Assembly: GCA_040387735.1 (NCBI GenBank)
Contig: JAZKDE010000024.1
Location: 1-64,000, forward strand
Direction: 5' to 3'
From: Arcicella sp040387735
Lineage (GTDB): Bacteria; Bacteroidota; Bacteroidia; Cytophagales; Spirosomataceae
Length of the DNA stretch: 64,000 bases
How positions within the stretch are numbered: the first letter of the stretch is position 1; each line of letters starts with the position of its first letter. This document shows, piece by piece, positions 34,724 through 43,199 of the stretch. Under the pieces are notes generated by a model that was not told where the DNA came from, ran no database searches, and was given only the letters and a program-made list of their open reading frames with translations. The position numbers and the translations under genes are program-made.

Positions 34724-35725
34724 ATGGTTAAAATTAAAAATATAGAATTAGGAGAATTTCCCTTGTTATTGGCTCCTATGGAAGATGTGTCTGATCCTCC
34801 ATTTCGTGCTGTATGCAAAGCAAATGGGGCTGATTTGATGTACACCGAATTTATTTCTTCGGAAGGGTTAATTCGGGATGCAGCAAAATCTATTCAAAAA
34901 TTGGATATTTTTGAATACGAACGTCCCATTGGGATTCAATTATTTGGCTCGGATATAGAAACCATGCGAGTGTGTGGAGAAATTGCCTCAAATGCAGGGC
35001 CAGATTTGGTGGATATTAATTATGGTTGCCCAGTAAAGCAGGTAGCGTGTCGTGGAGCAGGAGCGGCTTTATTGCAGGATATTCCTAAAATGGTAGAAAT
35101 GACCAAGGCCGTGGTTAATTCAACGCATTTACCCGTAACCGTGAAAACTCGTTTAGGTTGGGATGATACCACCAAAAATATTGAAGAAGTTGCAGAGCGT
35201 TTGCAAGATATTGGTATTGAGGCGCTTACGATTCACGGTCGTACAAGAGCTCAATTGTACAAAGGTGATGCTGATTGGCGATTAATCGCAAAAGTAAGAG
35301 AAAATCCGAGAATTAGAATTCCAATTTTTGGCAATGGCGACATTGATTCTCCCGAAAAAGCTTTGGAATACCGTAATCGTTACGGTGTAGATGGCATCAT
35401 GATTGGACGGGCAGCGATTGGTTACCCTTGGATTTTTGATGAGATAAAACACTTTTTCAAAACAGGAGAAAAATTAGCTCCACCCACCATCGACGATCGC
35501 ATAGAAGTTTGCCGAAAGCACTTAGACTTTAGTATTCGTTGGAAAGGTAATCACGTTGGAATTGTAGAAATGCGAAGGCATTACGCCAATTATTTCAAAG
35601 GGATTCCGCATTTCAAAGAATACCGAATGCGTTTAGTTACTTCGCTGAATTACGAAGAAATTATTGAGATTTTAGAGGAGGTTTCTGTATTTTATTCGCA
35701 AATAGATATTTTGGTAGGAGTTTAA
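34724..35725 (+). CDS. dusB: tRNA-dihydrouridine synthase (DusB-like)
   Basis: A 333-residue FMN-dependent enzyme reducing uridine in the tRNA D-loop. Motifs are LLAPMEDVSDPPFR (15-28), the catalytic Cys102 in INYGCPVKQVACRGAG, TVKTRLGWD, LTIHGRTRAQLYKG and IPIFGNGDI with GIMIGRAAIG. Cys102 aligns with the proton-donating cysteine of the Dus family. The subclass is inferred from overall resemblance to DusB. It is followed by a strong terminator shared with the convergent gene. Confidence 0.92.
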   Translation: MVKIKNIELGEFPLLLAPMEDVSDPPFRAVCKANGADLMYTEFISSEGLIRDAAKSIQKLDIFEYERPIGIQLFGSDIETMRVCGEIASNAGPDLVDINYGCPVKQVACRGAGAALLQDIPKMVEMTKAVVNSTHLPVTVKTRLGWDDTTKNIEEVAERLQDIGIEALTIHGRTRAQLYKGDADWRLIAKVRENPRIRIPIFGNGDIDSPEKALEYRNRYGVDGIMIGRAAIGYPWIFDEIKHFFKTGEKLAPPTIDDRIEVCRKHLDFSIRWKGNHVGIVEMRRHYANYFKGIPHFKEYRMRLVTSLNYEEIIEILEEVSVFYSQIDILVGV

Positions 35726-35770
35726 AAAAATGGCTTACTTTCACCTTTTGAGGTGGGTAAGCCATTTTTT
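35725..35770. terminator. bidirectional terminator after dusB
   Basis: A perfect 14-base stem AAAAAATGGCTTAC (35725-35738) with 35757-35770, plus an inner CACCT/AGGTG pairing. It touches both the dusB stop (35723-35725) and the stop of the convergent membrane-protein gene (35769), so both genes end inside it. Confidence 0.85.
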
Positions 35771-36503
35771 ATTTGTTAAAATTTGAACGAATGCGAGCAT
35801 CTCTTATAATCCAAATACCATAAGCAATAATTAGAAAACTTAAACTTTCTACTATCATTCTAAAAATACTAATTTGATAATAAAGTATTTCATTCGTTTC
35901 AAATAGATTTTTTGTAAAAGCGTATATAAAAATAGATAGTACCGCAGGAATTAAAATGCCCCATGAAATAATCGCAAAGCTATCCTTTCTACTGTTTGAA
36001 TTGATTTTCTTAGTATAGAAGTTTTGAAAATAGAGTAAAGCAAAGCTAATATTAACAAAAGAGACAATCATTGAGCCCAAGGTTTGAGCATCTCTAAAAC
36101 CTTCTCCCCAAACCGTATTACAAATTTCGAAGACAAATAATGTCAAACTAATGATTTGAATTGGTTTTCTGTATTCACCTCCCAGAGCGTAAGAAAAGGC
36201 AAATCCGTAAAAAAATAACTCATTAACGTAGTAGAATGGAGATATAAAAAAAGTGTTTCCTATTTTAAAACGAGTGAGTAAAGGCATTATACTACTTGTA
36301 TAGTGGTTACAAACGTATATAAAGCTTGCTTCAAAAATGGCTATTGATAATGCCAACAAAGAATACATAAATAAAAAACGATGGGCTTTTTGTTTAAAAG
36401 CCCATCGCAAATTTGGGAAGAAACTTAGCAAGATGATTAATCTGCCTAAAATTAGAATGTATCCTATTTGGATTACTAAATGGTTATATTCTTTTACAGT
36501 CAT
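35769..36503 (-). CDS. multi-spanning membrane protein of unknown function
   Basis: A 244-residue protein with about seven hydrophobic helices: near 10-30 (VIQIGYILILGRLIILLSFF), 42-64, 85-110, 116-130, 142-162, 178-200 and 216-236. Loops are short, with basic residues favouring an N-outside layout of the 7-TM type. No motif of a known transporter or enzyme is visible. Its start is 10 bases after the stop of the 138-residue gene, so the two form an operon that faces away from the cysteine-peptidase gene. Base composition is visibly more AT-rich than in flanking genes. Confidence 0.7.
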   Translation of the reverse strand: MTVKEYNHLVIQIGYILILGRLIILLSFFPNLRWAFKQKAHRFLFMYSLLALSIAIFEASFIYVCNHYTSSIMPLLTRFKIGNTFFISPFYYVNELFFYGFAFSYALGGEYRKPIQIISLTLFVFEICNTVWGEGFRDAQTLGSMIVSFVNISFALLYFQNFYTKKINSNSRKDSFAIISWGILIPAVLSIFIYAFTKNLFETNEILYYQISIFRMIVESLSFLIIAYGIWIIRDARIRSNFNK

Positions 36504-36513
36504 AGTCTTCTTA

Positions 36514-36930
36514 TTATGCTGGAACTCTTACCTTTATACCGTCACCACCGTCACCATTAGGGTCATTACATTTTAAAACAGATTGTTCAATTATCAGAGT
36601 TAATACACCTGATAAATCAATTATAAAAACTGCAAATGATAATGTCATCGGTTTTCTTGACAATATTTCAAATAATGCATCACTTGTTATCACGAAATCA
36701 TTCGCTCCAACCACACTTCTACCTATGTGATATGGAGATGAACGTATAGTTGAACTTATTGATATTGTTAATAGTACACCATCAGATGAATTACATTTAT
36801 TTTCCCAATTCTTTCTTGATTTACACGTTTGTATGGTACTTAAAACATTAGTATCCAAGTAGTTTTGGATATCTACTTGCTGTGATGTTATCATTGTAAT
36901 AGCATCTGTTCTGCTTAAAATTTTGCTCAT
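36514..36930 (-). CDS. 138-aa protein of unknown family next to a C70-like peptidase
   Basis: A 138-residue protein without signal peptide or clear helices. The N-terminus is polar and helical (TDAITMITSQQVDIQNYL); the middle is a beta-rich stretch (GVLLTISISSTIRSS, LSFAVFIIDLSGVLTLIIEQS). Cysteines occur at about 36, 46 and 120, and the tail CNDPNGDGGDGIKVRVPA is glycine-rich. I recognise no family. The partnership with the 7-TM protein downstream and the divergent peptidase 55 bases away suggests a substrate, inhibitor or signal of that peptidase, which is conjecture. Confidence 0.65.
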   Translation of the reverse strand: MSKILSRTDAITMITSQQVDIQNYLDTNVLSTIQTCKSRKNWENKCNSSDGVLLTISISSTIRSSPYHIGRSVVGANDFVITSDALFEILSRKPMTLSFAVFIIDLSGVLTLIIEQSVLKCNDPNGDGGDGIKVRVPA

Positions 36931-36985
36931 TTGATTTGAATTATAATTGATTTTTGATTATTTTTAGTTAAAACATACTAATATT

Positions 36986-38269
36986 ATGACAATACTTAAT
37001 ATTTCGCCATTAGCTCAAAAAAATGATAATTGGTGTTGGGCTACTTGTATCTATCAGATAGCAAATTTCAAGGGTAATACCGATACTTCATTATTATGTA
37101 ATTTGATTAAGAAAAATTTTGACCTTTATTACAAAAGTACTTTATCCTCAGTTGTAGCTAATGAAATTTATGCTGAAATTTATGATTGTCAAAATAGATG
37201 TTCAATTGATAAAGCACAGGTTCCTTTACAAGATGCCCCTGGAAAATATTTATACCAAGATTTTTTTTTAGAACCTTGTAGAATAAATTCAACCCAAATT
37301 TATAGTAAAACTAAGCATTCTATTTTCCCTCCATTTTCATTTATTATACAACAAATCAATAATACCCAACCTATATTATTAGGAGGTTGGAAACAAGAAG
37401 TAGGAACATTAACCCATGCAATTGTGATAATGGGATATGACGTTAATATACGAAATATTGAAGGTATATTTATAACAAATTCGATGACAGGATTTGATCC
37501 TTGTACTAATCCAAATGGGTTAAAAGTATATTATATTTACAATCAATTTGTAAAAATGCACATTCAAAATATAGCTAATTATAATAATTTAGCCCACCAC
37601 ACTCCAACAAAAGGGCTAATATCTTTAACCACAAATTTTTCAAGATTTTGCACTCTAAGCCAACCACTTACAATCGTTTTTAGTGAAAATTCATCCTTTC
37701 AAGGTAGTATGGATTCCTTTCAAATAGAGAATTTTCCCAACGAATTTTTACAAGAACTATTAGAATCACAATCTATTAATAATTATTTTGATATTAAAGA
37801 TGTTTCATTACTCAAAATTTCTCCACAAAGAACAATTATTTCACACCAAGTTGATATATTAGAATTTTTTCAGAAAATTATAGATCTTCCAGAAAATCAA
37901 AATTCTTTAAATCTCATATTTGATAAAAAAGCATCCCCTTTTTTAGAGGTTATTTTACTTAACTCGCATGGTAAATTCCAAATTGCAGGTATTCAACAAC
38001 CATTATACCCGTCAATTCTTTCTTCTTGTATGATTAATGAGACACAACAATTTTTTCAATTCAATGTTGAAAGTCCTAATTTTTCCTTTTTTATGATTTC
38101 GCCCTTCAATTTTCAATTTATGCAATTTGAAAATAATGGGAATATATATTTTGCATCAATTTTTAATATTGATGAATTAAATATTAAAACTGGAAATGCT
38201 TACAGCTTTGAGCAATTACAAGATAGATTCTCAACTTTACCAGTAACATTATCACCAAACAGTGACTAA
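36986..38269 (+). CDS. papain-like (C39/C70-type) cysteine peptidase
   Basis: A 427-residue protein with no signal peptide. Near the N-terminus QKNDNWCWATC gives oxyanion Gln11 and nucleophile Cys17; the motif NWCWA is the signature of AvrRpt2-like (C70) and related C39-fold peptidases. LTHAIVIMGYD places His144 and FITNSMTG places Asn165 as third residue. Residues 200-427 are a separate Phe/Asn/Ile-rich region without recognised domain. The gene is AT-rich and uses many ATA isoleucine codons, unlike neighbours, hinting at recent acquisition. It overlaps the convergent regulator gene by 4 bases. Target unknown. Confidence 0.72.
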   Translation: MTILNISPLAQKNDNWCWATCIYQIANFKGNTDTSLLCNLIKKNFDLYYKSTLSSVVANEIYAEIYDCQNRCSIDKAQVPLQDAPGKYLYQDFFLEPCRINSTQIYSKTKHSIFPPFSFIIQQINNTQPILLGGWKQEVGTLTHAIVIMGYDVNIRNIEGIFITNSMTGFDPCTNPNGLKVYYIYNQFVKMHIQNIANYNNLAHHTPTKGLISLTTNFSRFCTLSQPLTIVFSENSSFQGSMDSFQIENFPNEFLQELLESQSINNYFDIKDVSLLKISPQRTIISHQVDILEFFQKIIDLPENQNSLNLIFDKKASPFLEVILLNSHGKFQIAGIQQPLYPSILSSCMINETQQFFQFNVESPNFSFFMISPFNFQFMQFENNGNIYFASIFNIDELNIKTGNAYSFEQLQDRFSTLPVTLSPNSD

Positions 38270-38901
38270 ACCAACTTCATCTCCAAAGCTTTCACCACTG
38301 CTTCCGAAGCTGAATTGACGTGGAGTTTTTCATAAATATGCTTCACGTGGTCGCAAACAGTATAATAACTGATATTGCAAGCATCGGCAATCATTTTGTA
38401 GGACATTCCTTTTACCATGCACTGCAGTACTTCTTTTTCCCGCTGGGTCAAATCTATGTATTCGGGTTGTTGACGGATAAATTGATTTTGAAACATTTTC
38501 AAAACTCTGTTGGCAATACTCGGTGTTAAACATGAACCTCCTTCGTGTACTTCCTGAATTGCCTGTACATAGGTTTCTGGATGGGGGTTTTTGAGTATGT
38601 AACCGTCTGCCCCCGCACAAATTGCCGAAAATATTTTATCATCTTCTTCAAAAACCGTTTGCATCAATACTTTTACATTTGGTAGGTGTTTCTTGATTTC
38701 AATGAGTGCTTCAATTCCCGATATTTTGGGCATCTGTATATCCATTAATACTACGTCTGGTTTGTATTTTTTGATTAATGATAGTGCATCAATAGCATTT
38801 CCGAATGCTCCCGAAAACCAGATTCCTTCGGCACTTGCCAAGTAAAGAGAAAGGCTTTCTCTAAAATTCTTATTATCCTCAAACAGCAATACCCTTGTCA
38901 T
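38266..38901 (-). CDS. NarL/LuxR-family response regulator
   Basis: A 211-residue regulator. The receiver domain has the acidic pair FEDN (8-10), phospho-acceptor Asp54 in LMDIQMPK and the conserved Lys in ILKNPHPE. A LuxR-type helix-turn-helix fills the C-terminus: LTQREKEVLQCMVKGMSYKM, then DACNISYYTVCDHVKHIYEKL. It lies downstream of a Y_Y_Y-type histidine kinase on the same strand, 191 bases apart, and is its natural partner. The gap has no other visible feature. Confidence 0.92.
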   Translation of the reverse strand: MTRVLLFEDNKNFRESLSLYLASAEGIWFSGAFGNAIDALSLIKKYKPDVVLMDIQMPKISGIEALIEIKKHLPNVKVLMQTVFEEDDKIFSAICAGADGYILKNPHPETYVQAIQEVHEGGSCLTPSIANRVLKMFQNQFIRQQPEYIDLTQREKEVLQCMVKGMSYKMIADACNISYYTVCDHVKHIYEKLHVNSASEAVVKALEMKLV

Positions 38902-39092
38902 ATTCTTTCGGTTTTGAGCCTCTTATTAAACTCAAATTTTCTTACAGCTTTCATCACTTGTTTGATTTCGAAGAAATTTATCATAAACTTTCACAGCTCA
39001 CAAACAAATTTTATTATACGGTAAAGTTTGACGTTTTTTTGATAGCTTCATATCCCGAATATTAGGGATATGCATTTGTATGACCCCAGCAA

Positions 39093-40163
39093 CTAAACCT
39101 CATACGCCATTAAAATTACCTCTGTTCCTTTTCCTTTTACAGAATTGAGATTGACTACCAAATCTCCTTCCTCTGAACGAATTTTGAAACTTTCTAAGCC
39201 ATTTCCTTCGTAAACTTGCTCAGTGTCAAAACCAATTCCGTTGTCTTTAATATGAATAACAATGACGTTTTTCTCCGCTTTTATTAATACCAAAACTTTG
39301 GTGGCTTCGGCGTGTTTAACAATATTATTGATGGCTTCTTTGAAAACTAAATATACATTCCGACGTTGTTCCATCGAAAGATTTACTTTTGAGCTAATTG
39401 TCTGATTGTCAAAATTATAGGCGATGTCTCGAGCGGATAAAACTTCAGTAGAAAAGTTTTGCATTCGTCCGAAAAGTTTTTCGAGCGTGTCATTATTTGG
39501 ATTGATTGCCCAAACGGTATCTCGCATCAATCCAACAGATTCTGCTGAATTATTAGTGATTTTTTCTAAAATTGGAAGAATTTCTGGATTGTGTTGTCCT
39601 ATTTTTTTACGGAGTAATTCCACGAAAATGGCAATGGAGTTTAAGTTTGAACCCACTTCATCGTGCAGGTCAGAAGCAATGCGGTTTCGGATATGTTGGA
39701 CTTTGAGTTTTTGACGAAAATCGTAGAGAAAGAATAAATAAAAACCAATTCCAATAATTAAAATGATATAGAGAATAAGCGTAATATAAAACCATGTTTC
39801 ATTCCAAAAAGCATTTTGAACTTTAACGGCAATTTTATCTTGATATATTACTTGTTGCTTTACTTTTGCTATTACCAATAACTCATAATCATTGGCGGAT
39901 AAATTCATATATTTGATGATAGGATAATCCGTCGTAAACCAACTGGTATCAAAGCCTTTTAGTTGATAAAAATAAGAAGTTTGCTGCTTGGGATTTGCTT
40001 GAAATTCTACCGAAAGGGAATTGTTATTGGCTTTTAGTATAAGACTTTTTGTGGAAGATTTCATCACTTTCCCATCCGCTAAAATCTGTTTTATCGTGAT
40101 TTGAGCAGTTGCTTTATGAGATAGACAGAACGTTGTCAGAATGATTAAGTAGATTATTCTCAA
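39093..40163 (-). CDS. NarX-like sensor histidine kinase with Y_Y_Y domain
   Basis: A 356-residue kinase. The signal peptide ends ATAQ (21). The periplasmic part to about 118 matches a single Y_Y_Y beta-domain (FYQLKGFDTSWFTTDYPIIK), lacking the beta-propeller seen in full hybrid systems. One transmembrane helix spans about 124-146. HisKA_3 follows with RIASDLHDEVGSNLNS, phosphorylated His167, then an ATPase domain (FKEAINNIVKHAEATK, DNGIGFD). The only fitting start is a TTG at 40161-40163, since no in-frame ATG lies near. Reduced sensor domains like this are frequent in the Cytophagales. Confidence 0.85.
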   Translation of the reverse strand: MRIIYLIILTTFCLSHKATAQITIKQILADGKVMKSSTKSLILKANNNSLSVEFQANPKQQTSYFYQLKGFDTSWFTTDYPIIKYMNLSANDYELLVIAKVKQQVIYQDKIAVKVQNAFWNETWFYITLILYIILIIGIGFYLFFLYDFRQKLKVQHIRNRIASDLHDEVGSNLNSIAIFVELLRKKIGQHNPEILPILEKITNNSAESVGLMRDTVWAINPNNDTLEKLFGRMQNFSTEVLSARDIAYNFDNQTISSKVNLSMEQRRNVYLVFKEAINNIVKHAEATKVLVLIKAEKNVIVIHIKDNGIGFDTEQVYEGNGLESFKIRSEEGDLVVNLNSVKGKGTEVILMAYEV

Positions 40164-40276
40164 GGGCTTATGGGTAACGTATATTAAAGATATAGTTTTT
40201 TTTGATTGTTATTGTAATTTTTTTTTGAGAAGCTTATTTGTTTAGTGAATGTAGAAAAAATGGCAATAATCTCATT

Positions 40277-41758
40277 TTAGGAAAGTATTTCTTTAATCAC
40301 TTTTCCGTGAACATCGGTTAACCTAAAATTTCTTCCCTGAAATGGATACGTAAATTTTTCGTGGTCAAAACCCAAGGTATGTAAAATTGTCGCCTGTAAA
40401 TCATAAGTGGAGGTTTTTCCCGAAATCCCTGCGTAGCCAATTGGGTCAGTTTCGCCGTGCGTGTATCCTTTCCGAATACCGCCGCCCGCCATCCAAATGG
40501 TAAATGCCTCGGTGTGGTGGTCACGGCCTTTATATTGTAGCGTTTTTCCTTCCCGATTTTCTTGCATAGGGGTTCTGCCAAATTCGCCACCCCAAACCAC
40601 GAGTGTATCCTCCAGCATTCCTCGCTGTTTTAAATCTTTTAGTAAAGCGGCGGTGGCTTGGTCGGTTTCTCTGCACTTTCGAGCTAAAGCAAAATCAAGA
40701 GAATTATCTTTTGAATTGCCGTGAAAATCCCAGCCCCAGTCGAATAACTGGACGAATCTCACGCCATTTTCAATTAATTTTCTGGCTAATAAACAATTAT
40801 TTGCAAAACTCTCTTTGCCCAATTCCGTTCCGTACATTTCATGAATGTAATTGGGTTCACTTTTTATATCCATCACTTCGGGAACGGAAGTTTGCATTTT
40901 GAATGCCATTTCATACTGCGAAATCCGAGCGAGTGTTTCGGGGTCGTGAAATTCTTCGTATTGTTTTTTATTAATTTCATTGATGGCATCAATCGAACTT
41001 TTCCGTAAATCTCTGCTCATTCCTTCAGGGTTTGAAATGTAGAGAACTGGGTCACCTTCCGACCGACATTGTACGCCCTGATAAACTGAAGGTAAAAAGC
41101 CACTCCCCCAAGCTGATTTTCCCGCATCGGGATTTTGTCCGCCCGAAGCCAAAACGACATAACCTGGAAGGTTCTGATTCTCGGAACCAAGTCCATACGT
41201 TACCCAAGCACCCATCGCAGGACGACCCAATCTCGGTGAGCCTGTGTGCATTAATAATTGGGCAGGAGCGTGATTGAACTGGTCAGTATTCATGGCTTTC
41301 AAGAAAGAAATTTCATCCGCCACCGTCTGTAAATGAGGTAATGTGTCCGCAATCCACGCTCCCGATTGCCCATTTTGTCTGAATTGAGCTTGTCCACCCA
41401 ACATTTTTGGAGTTCCTCTAATAAAAGCAAATTTCTTACCTTCCAAAAATGATTGTGGACAAGGTTGACCGTCCATTTTTTGAAGTTCGGGTTTATAGTC
41501 AAATAACTCTAATTGTGATGGAGCTCCTGCCGTATGAATATAAATAACGGATTTTGCCTTGCCCAAAAATGGTGGATTTTTGGGTGAAAGCGGATTTTGA
41601 ACACCCGCTAATGAATCAGATGCTGTATTTTTTGAACCACAACTTTCAAGAAAAGACCCCATCGCCACCATGCCGATTCCCGTAGTACATTGTTTCAAAA
41701 AATGCCTACGAGTTTCGTATTGAAGTAATTCTTTTTGAGCTTCTTGGTATATTTTCAT
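40277..41758 (-). CDS. DUF1501 protein (sulfatase-like, Tat-exported)
   Basis: A 493-residue exported protein. The N-terminus has a Tat-like motif TRRHFLKQC at about 16-24 and a hydrophobic stretch, then LESCGSK. The body has alkaline-phosphatase/sulfatase-superfamily features: FLGKAKSVIYIHTAGAPS, VWGGEFGRTPM, GRDHHTEAFTIWMAGGGI. DUF1501 proteins usually follow a DUF1549/DUF1553 cytochrome protein and both are exported. The matching partner here lies 5.8 kb upstream on the same strand (47604-50366), separated by plus-strand genes. Biochemical function of the family is not established. Confidence 0.88.
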   Translation of the reverse strand: MKIYQEAQKELLQYETRRHFLKQCTTGIGMVAMGSFLESCGSKNTASDSLAGVQNPLSPKNPPFLGKAKSVIYIHTAGAPSQLELFDYKPELQKMDGQPCPQSFLEGKKFAFIRGTPKMLGGQAQFRQNGQSGAWIADTLPHLQTVADEISFLKAMNTDQFNHAPAQLLMHTGSPRLGRPAMGAWVTYGLGSENQNLPGYVVLASGGQNPDAGKSAWGSGFLPSVYQGVQCRSEGDPVLYISNPEGMSRDLRKSSIDAINEINKKQYEEFHDPETLARISQYEMAFKMQTSVPEVMDIKSEPNYIHEMYGTELGKESFANNCLLARKLIENGVRFVQLFDWGWDFHGNSKDNSLDFALARKCRETDQATAALLKDLKQRGMLEDTLVVWGGEFGRTPMQENREGKTLQYKGRDHHTEAFTIWMAGGGIRKGYTHGETDPIGYAGISGKTSTYDLQATILHTLGFDHEKFTYPFQGRNFRLTDVHGKVIKEILS

Positions 41759-41908
41759 CGTAAATATTGGTTCGATTTTTTACTCATGATTGCTTTAAAA
41801 AATGAGTAGGATGGAGGTTAAATAAAATTGAGGAAATAAAGCGTGATTGAGGAATAAAAATAGTGATTTTTTTCTAATTTGTATTAATAATTCAATAGAT
41901 TGCAGATT

Positions 41909-42568
41909 ATGAAAATACTTTTTATTCACGGGTTTGTGGAAGACCGTAGCATATTTGATGAAATTAGAAAAATTATCACCTTTGGTGAACAAATTGCATT
42001 GAATTTGAATGAAGTTTTTGCCGATTGGCAAGATGCTCCTGAAGAAATGAATGTGCAGGTTTTAGCAGCTTATCTAATTAAAGAATATAGAATTACGTCT
42101 CAAGATTGTGTAATTGGGCATTCTATGGGTGGTTGGATTGCGTCTTACATGAAAGAACAAATTGGTTGTAAAGCTATTTTAGTAGCTTCGTTGACAAATC
42201 AAGATAAATTAATAACGCCACTCAAAAACCTGACGTTGATAAAATACTTTATTCGTTGGGGAATTATGCAGAGTTCATCAATGATTAATTATTTGAAGAA
42301 AGATTATCATTTGTCCGCTTCAAAATCATTGTATAATAAATTGGTTGATGATTTGGCTGAAATGGATAAAAAATATTTGTACCAACAATGTCAAGTATTA
42401 TTCACGAAAGTAAAACCGCTGACGATTACGCCCGATATTCGAATTCATGCTCGACCAGACAATATTGTGAAGATTCCCGATGAGGCATTTGTGGAAGTCT
42501 TAGGTGACCATTTTTGTTTGGTTTACTACCCCAATGAAGTTGCAGAGGCAATCGTGAAAGTATTGTAA
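41909..42568 (+). CDS. alpha/beta hydrolase (RBBP9/YdeN-like)
   Basis: 219 residues from the ATG at 41909. It begins MKILFIHGFVEDRS (HG oxyanion motif), has nucleophile Ser72 in IGHSMGGWIAS, Asp in HARPDNIVKIP and His in LGDHFCLVYYP. Size and motif order match small serine hydrolases of the RBBP9/YdeN group, which hydrolyse short esters in vitro. It is the first gene of the plus-strand block interposed between DUF1501 and DUF1553. No substrate can be assigned. Confidence 0.82.
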   Translation: MKILFIHGFVEDRSIFDEIRKIITFGEQIALNLNEVFADWQDAPEEMNVQVLAAYLIKEYRITSQDCVIGHSMGGWIASYMKEQIGCKAILVASLTNQDKLITPLKNLTLIKYFIRWGIMQSSSMINYLKKDYHLSASKSLYNKLVDDLAEMDKKYLYQQCQVLFTKVKPLTITPDIRIHARPDNIVKIPDEAFVEVLGDHFCLVYYPNEVAEAIVKVL

Positions 42569-43199
42569 ATTTTTTAAATAACCAATAGATTCAAAACCTG
42601 ATATTTAGCGACTATAATCTCCATATAACGTTCAGTTACAATCTTTTCAAAAAAAGGTGGAATGACTTGACTCATACTGCGAAACTTTCTACATTTGTTC
42701 CGTATTTTAATGTTTTTGGATATACCCCGCCAGTATAAAGAAATTCAGTTCCGTTCTGGAATACCCGCTCTCGAATATTCTTTATGTATCCTTAATACTT
42801 TAGTTTATATTGAATTAATTCACCGCAAATTCCTTGATTTTCCTTACGTTTCAGCGAATTTCTTTTGATTAATTCAACCATAAAATCCTTGCTTGTACTC
42901 ATAAAACTATCTTTTCTTTTCGTAAAATCGTAGCATTTTATCTGTACGGGTATAATTCCGTATCCACCAACACTCCAATTATTTTAGTATTTCATTAACA
43001 ATCCTAAGTATATTTTAAAGAATGTATTATCATTTTTTGTGCTTTAAAAAGTATGAAGATGATAAATAATATCTTTTTTCGTTAAAAAATATTATTTGGC
43101 AACCAATTTGTAGTAGCCTAATTATTAATTTTTTACGATTAAAATTATTATAGTAGCGTATTACCCATAAAAGTTTCTAAAAAAATATCCTTACCCATC
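42569..43199. other. 631-base gap before the TonB receptor, with possible coding remnants
   Basis: No intact gene. On the minus strand, short coding-like runs appear in one frame split by stops (a 36-codon run from about 42902 down to 42792, then GYIKNIRERVFQNGTEFLYTG onward to about 42674), and a further run in another frame down to about 42572. They may be a decayed gene, but no family is recognised and chance is possible. The stretch 42960-43199 is AT-rich and should contain the receptor promoter. Confidence 0.35.

Noticed and set aside
42900..43199. Riboswitch upstream of the TonB receptor
   Set aside because: A small TACGG/CCGTA stem is visible near 42944-42962 but no conserved cobalamin, TPP or other core motif was found.
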